A stretch of 64,000 nt of DNA from Pelagophyceae sp. CCMP2097 (lineage: Eukaryota > Sar > Pelagophyceae), in contig MU657209.1 in NCBI GenBank assembly GCA_026770575.1, positions 298,091 to 362,090 of the forward strand, given 5' to 3'. The notes under the pieces are model-generated. The model saw only the letters and a program-made list of their open reading frames with translations, had not been told where the DNA came from and made no database searches. The translations under genes were made by a program, and so were the position numbers. Positions 51,325 to 60,110 of the stretch are shown here, one piece after another (the first letter of the stretch is position 1; each line of letters begins with the position of its first letter).

Positions 51325-54300
51325 TTAATTGTCCAGGCTGCTGGCACCAAAGTCCGCGATGCCCGGGGTGGAGGCGCTACTGCGCAGGCTGGTCTGGCGC
51401 GGGCCCAAACCCCCGGGCCGGACGTCGACGGCCAGTTCGCCGGTCGTCGCGGCGGGGTACGCGAGGTGCTGCTTGCCGTGCGTCTGCGGCTTGCGCGCGG
51501 GCAGCGGCGCGTGGCCGATGGACCGCAGCGCGCCGGGGCGGCCGTTGGGGTACTGCGCGAGGGTGAGCTGGTTCGGGGGGACGTTAAAAGTGCGCCGCGC
51601 GAGCGCCGGCCCGCCGAGGTCTAAAGGGGCCTCCAACGACACGGCCTGGCGGAGACCGCCCATGTGCATAATAGAGGCCTGCGGCAGGCGCATCACCGCC
51701 GCCGTCGCCGCCTGTGCGGCCCAGAGCGCGGCGTGCTCTCGCGTGAAGAGCAACTCGCGCTCCGCGGCGTCCACCGCCGGGTCGGCCGACTGCGGCCGCG
51801 TCTGCCGGAGCACCGCCTGCGAGATGGCCTCGTGCGCCTCGGCGCGTCTGCGCGCGTCGGCCGTCGACGGTCGCGCGCCCGCGTCGGACGTTATTCGCGC
51901 TTTCTCCGCCGCTGACCGGCTGGCCGCGGCCAAAGTCGAGAGTCTCCTCAAACGCGGCTCGTACGCATTGATGCCAGCCTCGATCATGCGCTGGACGTCG
52001 TGGCGGCCGACTTTCCTCGTCACCTCGCCGTGGATGCGCTCCACCAGGAGCGACAGCGCCGCCGCGTCGCCGCATTGGACGCGCATCGACGCCTCCAAAT
52101 GCCTCAGCATCGCCCGAACCTGGCCCTCGCTCGGCTTCTCCACCAACGACGCCGATATGCGCTGCAGCCGCTCTTCGAAGTTGCCGACCCGGTCAAGTCG
52201 CCGCGTCAAAAAGTCCCAAATCTCCCGCTCCCGCCGCCGCTGCTCCTCGATGAGCAAAGGCACGCCCGCGTCAAGCGCAGACACGCTCGCCGCCACCGCC
52301 GAGACGCGGCCCTCTAGAGCGGCGGCGGTGCCGCGCGCCCGCGCAAAGTCCTCGCGGAACGCCTCGGTGACCCGCGTTTCCACCTCGAGGCTAAACTCGC
52401 GCGCCAGCGCCAGCACCGCCGCCGAAACCGCCTCGCAGCGGTCCGCGGCGGTTGAACGGTCCTCGTCCGCCAAGACGGAGCGTTTTCGGGAATCCTCCAA
52501 GTAGTCTTTCACAGTGACCTTTTGCGACAGAGACGCCACAACTTTTGCGCGAAAATCCGATACGAAGACTTGCAACTTCTCCACCGCCGCCACGACCTCG
52601 GCCGTCTCCTGCTTGACCACCTCTTGCAGTGTTAATGGAGGGTGCAAGACGGCGTGTAAAGCCTTGCTCAGCGAAAACTCGGCCGCGCTCTTCGTCTCCG
52701 AAGGCACCTCGGCCACAAGGCCCAAAAGGGCCAACTGCCTCAAAGTCGCCAGGAGCACCGCGGCGCCTACGCAAACGTCGGGTGGGGCGGGCAGGGCGAA
52801 AATGGATGACGCACTGTCCGGGGCCTTTTCGACGGCGCGCGGCGGCGGCGGCGGCTTGCCGAAGCCGGCCGTCTTGAGGTAGTCGACGAGGTTGTCGCAG
52901 AAGGTCGCCTCGCCGTGGACTCCTTGCAAATGTCTCACACCTTTGTCCGCCTTTGCCGCCGCCTGTTCCGCCCCTCGCAGCCGCAGCAAGACGTCTTCTC
53001 GCTCCGATTCGGCAGCCTCCCTGAAATCGTCCACCTGCCTCTGCAACTTTTGCATTTCGGCGTCTGCGCCGCCGGCCTGACCAGCGGCGTTGCGCTTCAT
53101 CTTGGCGACGTTGGCTTCCAGTTTCTCCAGTCGATTGTTCAAAGACATGCCCGGCTCTGCGATCTTCACCTTCGACAGCGAAGTCATCGCCGACATGGTC
53201 CGCAGCGCCGCCCGCGAGAGGAGGTACGCTTTGAGTTTGCGGCGGATGCGCATCTTGCGCGCGGCCCACTCCGCCGCCGGTTCAAGGTCCGGCGGCCGGT
53301 CGCGCGGGTACAGCTTCTCGACGCGCAAGACAGCGGACCGCCGCTCGTACACAACGACGCGCGCCGCCGTGCCGGCCTCGGTCCGCAGCACCTTGACCGA
53401 CCCGCGCCGCCGCAAGTTGACGGGCTGAGGGGCCTCCGCCGCATCGTCCGCCTCGTAGACCTCCTTTTCCGTCGCGTCGTCGTCGAGTTCGTCCTCCGTG
53501 CCGTCGAGTCGGTCGACGGCGTGCCATGCGGCTTCCAAAGTTTCAAAAGTTAACATAGCCAGCCCCGCCGCATGCACGACCCACTTGGGCCGTCTCAACG
53601 GCGTTGCGCCGAGGTCGTGGCAGCGCGCCCCGAGGCGGTCCAGCGCCGCTTCCATCATGACATTCTCCTCGGCGGAGAACGAGCCAAAGTTTGAGGGCGC
53701 CCGAGTCTGAGTCGTCAAGCCCGCAACCAAAACGTCGTGCACTTGCTCCGGCAGCGAGACCGCGGCGGCGTGCAGCCGCCGGACTTCCTTTGTCAATAAA
53801 GCCGCGTCGGCCTTTGAGAGAGCGTAGACACCGAGTTTCGCGCCGGCGTCAGCGAATTCGCCGTAGAGAGATGACACCGGTGAGTTGTGAAAGTCGCTCA
53901 CCAGCGCCAGCGCCGCTTTGGAATCGTCGACGCGCAGCAGCGTGAACCCCCATCTTTCTGTGCGCTGCTTGCCCAGGCTCGAGACGCCGTATCCGTCTAG
54001 CTTGGACCGGAGCCGGTCCTCGACGGCCGCGAACGCGTCGTCGGGGCACTGCGGGAGCAAGCCCGTCACCAGCACCGCGCGCGACTCCAGCGCATCGCCG
54101 GAGAGGAGGCGCAATTGCACGCCCGCCCAGTCGGGCCGCGCTTCTCCGGCCTCGTCGGGCGCGCGGAGGTCGCGCAGTAACCGCGACGACTCGGCGTCCG
54201 CCGCGAAAACGTCGTCGCCCCCCCGCGCGAGGCGCGGTGCGCGCCGTTGCGCCGCGTGGCCCTCGAGCGTGAGCGTGAGTTGCAAGTCGGCGGCATCTGC

Positions 54301-55840
54301 GTCTGCGTCCTCGATGCTTGCGTAAATTGCAAAGGCATAGATTTTGTCCCACGCCTCGTCCGACCGCACCTCCACGCCCAAAGCCCGCCGCAGCCGCCGC
54401 TCCAATTCAGCAAGGCCGGGCGACGCCGCGCTGAGGCCGCCGACCAGGACGTAGTACGCCGGGCCTGCCGGCGCCGCGGCCGCCGCGGCCCGCGCCGCGG
54501 CCTCGGCGGCGGCCATGGCCAAAGCGGCGGCGGCAGCCTCGACCTCTGCGGCGGCGGCGGCCTCCGCGGCGGCCTGCAATCGAGCAGCCTCTGCGGCGGC
54601 CTGCGCCCGGGCGGCGGCGGCGCCCGCGCCCGCGGCGCGCGCGACTTCCACGGCTGCGGCCTTTGCCTGCGCGTCTGCGAGCAGCTGCGCGTCCTCGAGG
54701 CGCTGGCGCTCTCGGTCTTCGTTTTCGCGGCGCCGTCGCGCCTCGGCCTCGTCGCGGTCCGCGTTTGATCGGCCGAGCTCGGCCGCGAGGCGGTCTCTTT
54801 CTAACTTGTCGGCCTCGTCTTGCGCCCGCCGCGCCGCCTCGCGGGCGTCCATCTCCTTGCGGAGTTTCTCCGCGTCCTCGCGGTCGCGGTCCGCGTCACG
54901 CTCGCGGTCGAGCTGCGCGCGGTCCGCCTTGTCCGCCATATCCTCCATGGCCAAACGCGTGTCCTCGCGAGCCTGGAGGCGACAGTGTCACGGAAGCACT
55001 ATAGCGTTGAAAAGGCCACCCGGCGGAGACCGCTCCGTCGTCACGCCGTCAAAGGTTTGCCGATCGCGGCGCGGGCGACGCGCGTCTGCGGCCTCGCGCT
55101 CGGCTTTGTCCGCCGCCTCTGCAGCCTCGGCACGCATCTTCTCCAAAGACGCCAAAGCCTCGGCGCTCGCCTGGTCCGCCGCCGCCTTGGCGCGCGCCTC
55201 GCGCTCCGCCGCCTCGCGCTCCGCGGCCGCGGCCCGCGTCTTGGCGTCCTCTTCCACGCCGAGCAGGTTGAACTCGAGCGTCCGCAGGCCCTCGCGCTGC
55301 GCATCGATCTGGTCCTGCAGCTTCAGCTCGACAGAGGCCAGCTTGCCAGCCCACTCCTGCGAGGACACGGCTCTGGGACGCCAAGACGGGCGCGTTGCAC
55401 ACTTCGTGGGCACACCGCTTTCGCCGTGAGTTGTGATGGCACGGGGTCCGAAAAGGGCACGCGGCGACGCCTTTGCGCGCGGCGGCATCCCGCGCCGGAC
55501 GCACCGAGGAGAGCTCGACGCGCAGCAGCACGAGCTTGTGGTCGAACTGCTTGGCCTGCGCCTCGAGCGCGAGGCCGAGGGCGTCGGCGAGAGTGTGCGC
55601 CGCGCCCGTGAACAGCCTCTCCACGCGCTTGTCCACCGAGGCGCGCACCGAGCCTGCGGGCCGGCGGTCCGATCGATTGCGGCGCTTTCGTGCGCCCGGT
55701 CCGCCCCGGCGAGCGCGCGAGGGGGCCGCACCTCCGGGGTGCAGCGCCGCCGCCAGCGCTAGCAACTCGGCATTGCCCGCATCCGCGAGGATCTTAGTCA
55801 GCGCCTCGTTGGACCGCGGGCTTTCCTCAAAGGCCTCCAT
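51325..55840 (-). CDS. Coiled-coil protein with three RRM-like folds
   Basis: Starts MEAFEESPRSNEALTKILAD. An intron from about 55512 to 55359 joins LLRVELSS to EWAGKLASVELKLQDQ. A second near 54970-55090 leads into AREDTRLAMEDMADKADRAQ. The N-terminal 400 residues are Ala/Glu/Arg coiled coil. Then three repeated alpha/beta segments begin YYVLVGGLSAASPGLAELER, AVLVTGLLPQCPDDAFAAVE and DVLVAGLTTQTRAPSNFGSF and contain WGFTLLRVDDSKAALAL and GLAMLTFETLEAAWHAVDRL. These look like diverged RRM folds without clear RNP residues. A second coiled coil follows (SLNNRLEKLEANVAKMKR, ADAEMQKLQRQVDD). The last 300 residues include VGRHDVQRMIEAGINAYEPR and a Ser/Pro/Gly tail. I recognise no family; an axonemal or centriolar role is possible. 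Confidence 0.72.
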
Positions 55841-56077
55841 CCCGCCACCCGTAGACGGCCACCACCACGCCGTGTCTGGCGGATCCCTTTTCGCCGAAAA
55901 ACGCGCTGTGGTGCCTATAAATAAAAAAAATGCTGAAAATTTCACCACATTGGTGGATTGCTGCTCGCTTAATATCCACCCTGGGTGGGGCTGGCCCAGG
56001 CGGGGATACTGGGACTTGGGAAATGGTTGACACTCCCAAGATTCTGCACAGGATTTTACTTTGGGGCAAACTTTGGG

Positions 56078-56185
56078 CAGTTCAGTCACAGAGGTTCAGC
56101 ACAAGGGTCAGTTCAGTTTCAGAGGTTCAGTCCAAGGGTCAGTTCAGTTGCGGAGGTTCAGTCCAAGGGTCAGTTCAGTTGCGAG
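56078..56185. repeat. Tandem repeat, 31-base unit
   Basis: About three and a half units of GTCAGTTCAGTTGCGGAGG followed by TTCAGTCCAAGG, with a short spelling variant in the first copy. It lies just 3' of the gene inside the TIR-bounded segment; the stop codon of that gene falls at its right edge. Confidence 0.88.
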
Positions 56186-56762
56186 AAGGCGGCAGCACAG
56201 ACCACCGCCTGCCGAAGCAGGCGCACTTGCCTCCGGCCGCGCTGTCGACAGTGTACGCGGTGTGCATCTGGTGCTCCACCGCAAGGCGTTCGGCCGCTTT
56301 GCTTTGGGCGAGTCTCGGCTTGATGATGAGCGGCGTCGCCTCGCCGCGCGCATTCATGACCTGCGCCGCCTTGGAGCCGCCGTCTTCGCGCGCGTCCGCG
56401 ATTATGTCCTCCGGCGAAGGCGCCGCCGTCAAATCTCGAATGAGAATCGCATCATCGTCCGAGTCGTCCACGCCGCGTGCGCCGGCCAACGCGAGCTCTC
56501 GCAGTAAAGCTGACTGACGGCGATGCAACGTGCTGGTCGCCAAAGGGCTCGCATCCTGCACGTCGTCTTCGTCGTCGAGGCTCTGGCCGAGGTCGGAAAT
56601 CAACGTCGGCGAGGTCAGCGGCGAATCGAAATCGTTTCGCTCGGGATTCTCCGGCGAAGAGCCGCGCGCGCGCGGGCTTTGCGGCGGCGACGCAGATCCC
56701 GGCGCCAGACGCCGCTCGGCGCCGGGCATCCACGCTGCAAAGCGCCCTAAAAGGCCGGCCAT
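56175..56762 (-). CDS. Hypothetical acidic protein inside TIR-bounded segment
   Basis: Single exon, 195 residues, starting MAGLLGRFAAWMPGAERRLA. Ser/Pro-rich head (SASPPQSPRARGSSPENPE), acidic middle (LGQSLDDEDDVQDASPLA, VDDSDDDAILIRD), then TPLIIKPRLAQSKAAERLAV and a C-terminus with GGKCACFGRRW. Nothing resembles a transposase or any family I know. Several SP dipeptides could be phosphorylation sites. The whole gene, including about 50 bases upstream and 100 downstream, lies between inverted repeat arms, so it may be cargo of a mobile element or a gene that became bracketed by two copies of one repeat. Confidence 0.55.
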   Translation of the reverse strand: MAGLLGRFAAWMPGAERRLAPGSASPPQSPRARGSSPENPERNDFDSPLTSPTLISDLGQSLDDEDDVQDASPLATSTLHRRQSALLRELALAGARGVDDSDDDAILIRDLTAAPSPEDIIADAREDGGSKAAQVMNARGEATPLIIKPRLAQSKAAERLAVEHQMHTAYTVDSAAGGKCACFGRRWSVLPPSRN

Positions 56763-57061
56763 CGAGCTCCAAACGAGACCCCTTGACTCGCCTTCTGGAG
56801 TTGAGATTATTGCCCAAAGTTTTACCCCAAGTAGCTCGCATCCTTGGCAAAAGTGTCAACCATTTCCCAAGTCCCAGTAACGGATTTTGGTGGTCACTAC
56901 AAGTGTACTAGGGATTTCTAGTCACTAGGTAGGGTAAATCCTAGGATTACTCTAGATGCCTCGGCACCAAAGCAAAGAGCCAGCAAGCAACGGCATCTCC
57001 TGCGACGGGGTCGCTCGTCTCGCGCGCCTCGCGTTGAAAGCCTTCGGGAACACTGGTGAGT

Positions 57062-57798
57062 TTAATCGGAATCTTCGTCCGAGTCGTAAGACGTCCCGAG
57101 GAGGCCGCCACTCGCGGCCGCCGCCGGCGCGGGGGCCGGCGGCTTCGCCGGAGCCGGCGTGGTTGCGGCTCGGTCCTGCGCCGGCGCGGCGCCGTTTGCG
57201 GCGCCGTTTGCGGGCCGGCCGTCGAGCTTCTTCCGCTTGATAAACTTCGGGGCAGACGCCAGCGGCACGTCGCGCTTTGCCTAGCGGGGACGCGCGTAAG
57301 AGCTCCGCGCGCGGGGAGTCCGGAAACGCGCAACGCGCCGTCTTGGCCGGCGCGGCGCCGAGCAGCGCCTTGAGCCGCGTCTCCTCGGCGAGCCTACGCA
57401 CTGCCATCCCGCGCCGCGGCCTCATCGAGGCAGGCGGCAAGGACGCACGCGGCGGCGTCGCGCGCGGCGGCGGCCTGGGCCTGGAACTGCTCGACTTGTC
57501 GGTTTTCCTTTTGGCGTCGCTCGGCTGCGAGTTTGACGAAATGGTTGTGCTGGTTGTTGCAAAAGTCCATGTCCGCCGTGTCGAACATGCCGCTGTTGCT
57601 GAGCCACTCGGGCACTCTAACTTGGGCCTCGCCGTTGGCGTCGAGCTCCGGGGTCACGCTCGACCGCATGATCAGATGGTGCTCGCGGTCGTTCTCTTCG
57701 TGATCGCCGCGCTCAAACGTGTAGCCCTCGGCCTTCATCGCCTCCTCCTTCTTCGCAGCCGCCTTGTCGAAGATCGAAGGCTCCGCAGGGGTCGCCAT
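57062..57798 (-). CDS. Conserved-looking small charged protein (NIP30/FAM192A-like?)
   Basis: Starts MATPAEPSIFDKAAAKKEEA. Exon 1 includes REHHLIMRSSVTPELDANGE and VRVPEWLSNSGMFDTADMDF, then a Gln/Arg/Ala helix. An intron with donor GTGCGTCCTTGCC, ending in GTGCGTAG near 57400, joins in phase to LAEETRLKALLGAAPAK. The last exon gives SAPKFIKRKKLDGRPANG, an Ala/Pro-rich stretch and the closing LLGTSYDSDEDSD. The middle helix, the KFIKRKK block and the Ser/Asp-rich end recall NIP30/FAM192A proteins that bind proteasome activator PA28-gamma, but this is a weak resemblance. The second intron border near 57290-57340 is not settled. Confidence 0.5.
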
Positions 57799-58244
57799 GG
57801 TTGCTGAAAGGGGGCTTTACAAGCTCGAGGGTTATCCGGTTATTCAAAAAGCCCTAGGCGAGCCAAAGGCCAGCGCGAGGCTCCGGCGACGTCGGAGGTC
57901 GGCCGGCGAGGAGGGTTAAAAATGCACGGGCCTCCTCGACTGTCTGGCCTCTCCAACGTTTTCCCCGCACCACGCGCCGTCGCCAAAGTGATTTTCAGCG
58001 ATCCTTTGTGTCTCGCCGCGGCGACGCCCTTGAGAAAGCTCGGGCGCCCTTTGTCTACGTTCGGCCGGACCGCGAGGCTGGGGGCACGACATGTGTATGA
58101 TCAACAGGGTATAGTTTATGCACATGGCGTTCGATTGCCATCATGAGGTGGCGCCACAAGTTCTTGTGGTACGTCTTCCGGGGTGGTCGTCGGATGGGAG
58201 GAGGTCGGGGTATTTGCACACGGACACGATTTCGCTGCATTGGA
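57799..58244. other. Gene-free stretch
   Basis: Lies between the 5' end of the small charged-protein gene and the 3' end of the HSF gene. Several short open frames occur on both strands but none shows a domain, signal peptide or splice-linked continuation. I see nothing else in it. Confidence 0.5.
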
Positions 58245-59657
58245 CTAATCACGGGAGCGCGGCCATGGTGTCAGCGCCTGCAAGGGGGGCTCCTTGTCGA
58301 CGCAGTCGCCGCCTACAACGAGCGTCCGCGTCGTCCGCGTCGCCGCGTGCTTCTCTAGCGCGAGAGTCCGACCTTCGGAGACGGAGCCGGAGGAGGAGCG
58401 ACTGACGGGGAGCGCGGCCATCTCGGCGCTCGGGAAACCTGCGAGGGCGTCGGAGTCTGCCTCTGGGAGTGCGGCGGGCAAAGGACGACGGTGCGCGCTC
58501 GACGCGTCGAGCGACAACGCGGACGCTCCCGATTCGGGCTGCGCCCAGCCCGCGAGCTGCAGCGATGCAGGTGGAGGTGACCGTCCGGCGGCCTCGGAGG
58601 TGCCGGGCGCGCCTGATTGGCCGCGTCGAGGGACGAGTGTGGCTCCCCCCGTCGGCGCAGGTTAGCGGACCGTACCGGCGGGCGGCACGTACGCGAAGCG
58701 GATGGCGACGGTGGGTTCCCACGTCGCGTTGGCCGTCCCTGTTGCGTTCCATCGCCGCGGCTCTTGGGAAAAACTGCGCCGCATTTCCAAGCGCACCGGG
58801 CTTGCGCCTCAGGTCGAGGAGGGCCTCGGCGGGGTAGCCGAGCATGTCGTCGCGCGAGTAGATGCGCGAGTTGCTCGAGCTCTCGCCGATCTTCTTGTGG
58901 AAGCCAAACTACGAACGGCACGCTTACAAATCGCACGCGTCCAGCAGTCGCCGCAAGGCCGGCGCGGCGCAAGGACGCCGCGTCTCGCGTTGTTGAGCTG
59001 CCGCTGGAATGACGTGAACTTGCCGTGGCGGAAGTAGTTTGGCAGTATTTCCTAATGGCGCCACGTCCAAAAGAGGACACCTCGTCGAATAGAGGGCTCC
59101 AAAGAGGCTCCCGTGGGCCGCGGAGATGCGACGGACCTGGAGCCTGCTCGACGGCTGCGGGATGACGATGCGCCCTGAGAGTCGCGCGATTGAGGCGCCG
59201 CCCGCGCCGCTGGCAAACGTCGATTCGGCCTCCCAGTCGCTCTCAAACCCGACCAAGCCGCCCTCGAGGGTTTTACGCACCTCGGTCCCACATGATCAAG
59301 TTGGGCGTTTCCTGCGCCGTCAGAGTCGGGTCTCCACGGTCAAACGTTTGCCCGGCCGTATCGCGGAAACGCGTTTCGGCGTACCTTGAACATGGTGTAG
59401 AGCTTGAGCACAAAGTCCGGCGGCTTGTTCGCCGCGCCTTGCTCGACGGGCTCGGGCTTTGGCGCGGGGCCCTTCTTCTGGCGTTTCTGCCGCGGAAGCA
59501 CCATCTGCCGCGGCAGTTCCGCCTCAAACGCAGTCGGCGATGCCGCGTCAAAGGGCATCTGCGGCGCCGGCTGCGCGGGCTCGAGGGAGGTGGCGGCCTC
59601 GGGCGAAGGCGGCCGTGGGCCATCGGCTCCGAAGATTGCATGGAACAGGAGATCCAT
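58245..59657 (-). CDS. Heat-shock-factor-type transcription factor
   Basis: Start MDLLFHAIFGADGPRPPSPE. The HSF DNA-binding domain is spread over several exons: PPDFVLKLYTMFK, then ETPNLIMWDRG, then FDEEILPNYFRHGKFTSFQR plus QLNN, then FGFHKKIGESSSNSRIYSRD. This restores helix 3 (the SFxRQLN recognition helix) and the wing. The intron between LNN and FGF (58909-58988) seems to use a GC donor. After the domain come ALLDLRRKPG, a basic Ser/Pro region and, over an intron starting GTACGGTCC, an acidic/aromatic tail ending ALTPWPRSRD. A clear leucine-zipper trimerisation region is not visible. Such factors bind inverted nGAAn units. Stramenopiles commonly have many HSF genes. Confidence 0.83.
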
Positions 59658-60110
59658 GGATCCAGTCGCGGACCGACGAGCTGTCGCCTTTGGACGCTCC
59701 GCGCGGCCGCCGGCCAAACGAGGCCGCCCGGATGCGGATCTGGTGTGCTGGGGCACCACCGCTTTCCGGGTTCGCCGCTTCTGGCAGCTGTCAGTGGACC
59801 CGCGATTTCGATCGCGACCACTTTCTGGAAAGTTTGGATTGAGGCATGATGGATTTGATACGGCCTCACACAGTTTTGCATTGAAATTGCAACCGTCTTT
59901 TCTTACAATTGTACGGGACAGCTTTACAATTGTACAGGGGTGTGGCTAAGCGACGCGTGTCGTGGACGAGCGGGGGGTTGTTACAACCCCCGGAACGCCT
60001 TTGGCGTCGAGCAGGAGGAGCGCCGCCGAGGTGAGAGGGTGCGCAGTTCCACGCGGCGACCCTTGCCTCATAGCGCCGTATGATAGCGGCGCCTCTCGCG
60101 CGAATCCGCC
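59658..60110. promoter_or_regulatory. Gene-free stretch upstream of HSF with paired palindromes
   Basis: No gene seen here. The palindrome TACAATTGTA occurs twice, at 59904-59913 and 59925-59934, with starts 21 bases apart (two helical turns), about 250 bases upstream of the HSF start codon. They could bind a dimeric factor; this is inference from spacing and symmetry alone. Confidence 0.4.

Larger units (their letters stand above)
56007..56879. mobile_element. TIR-bounded 873-bp element carrying one gene
   Basis: A 28-base perfect inverted repeat begins TACTGGGACTTGGG at 56007 and ends CCCAAGTCCCAGTA at 56879. An imperfect inner part (TACTT.GGGG.AAACTTTGGGCA, about 56059-56081 and 56811-56833) extends each arm to roughly 70 bases. 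The arms enclose one open gene (56175-56762) and a 31-base tandem repeat. The outermost TA on each side could be a target-site duplication as in mariner-type elements. No transposase is seen, so it would be non-autonomous. Confidence 0.6.

Noticed and set aside
56175..56762. Transposase within the TIR-bounded element
   Set aside because: The protein is Ser/Pro- and acid-rich with no DDE-type motif or zinc finger.
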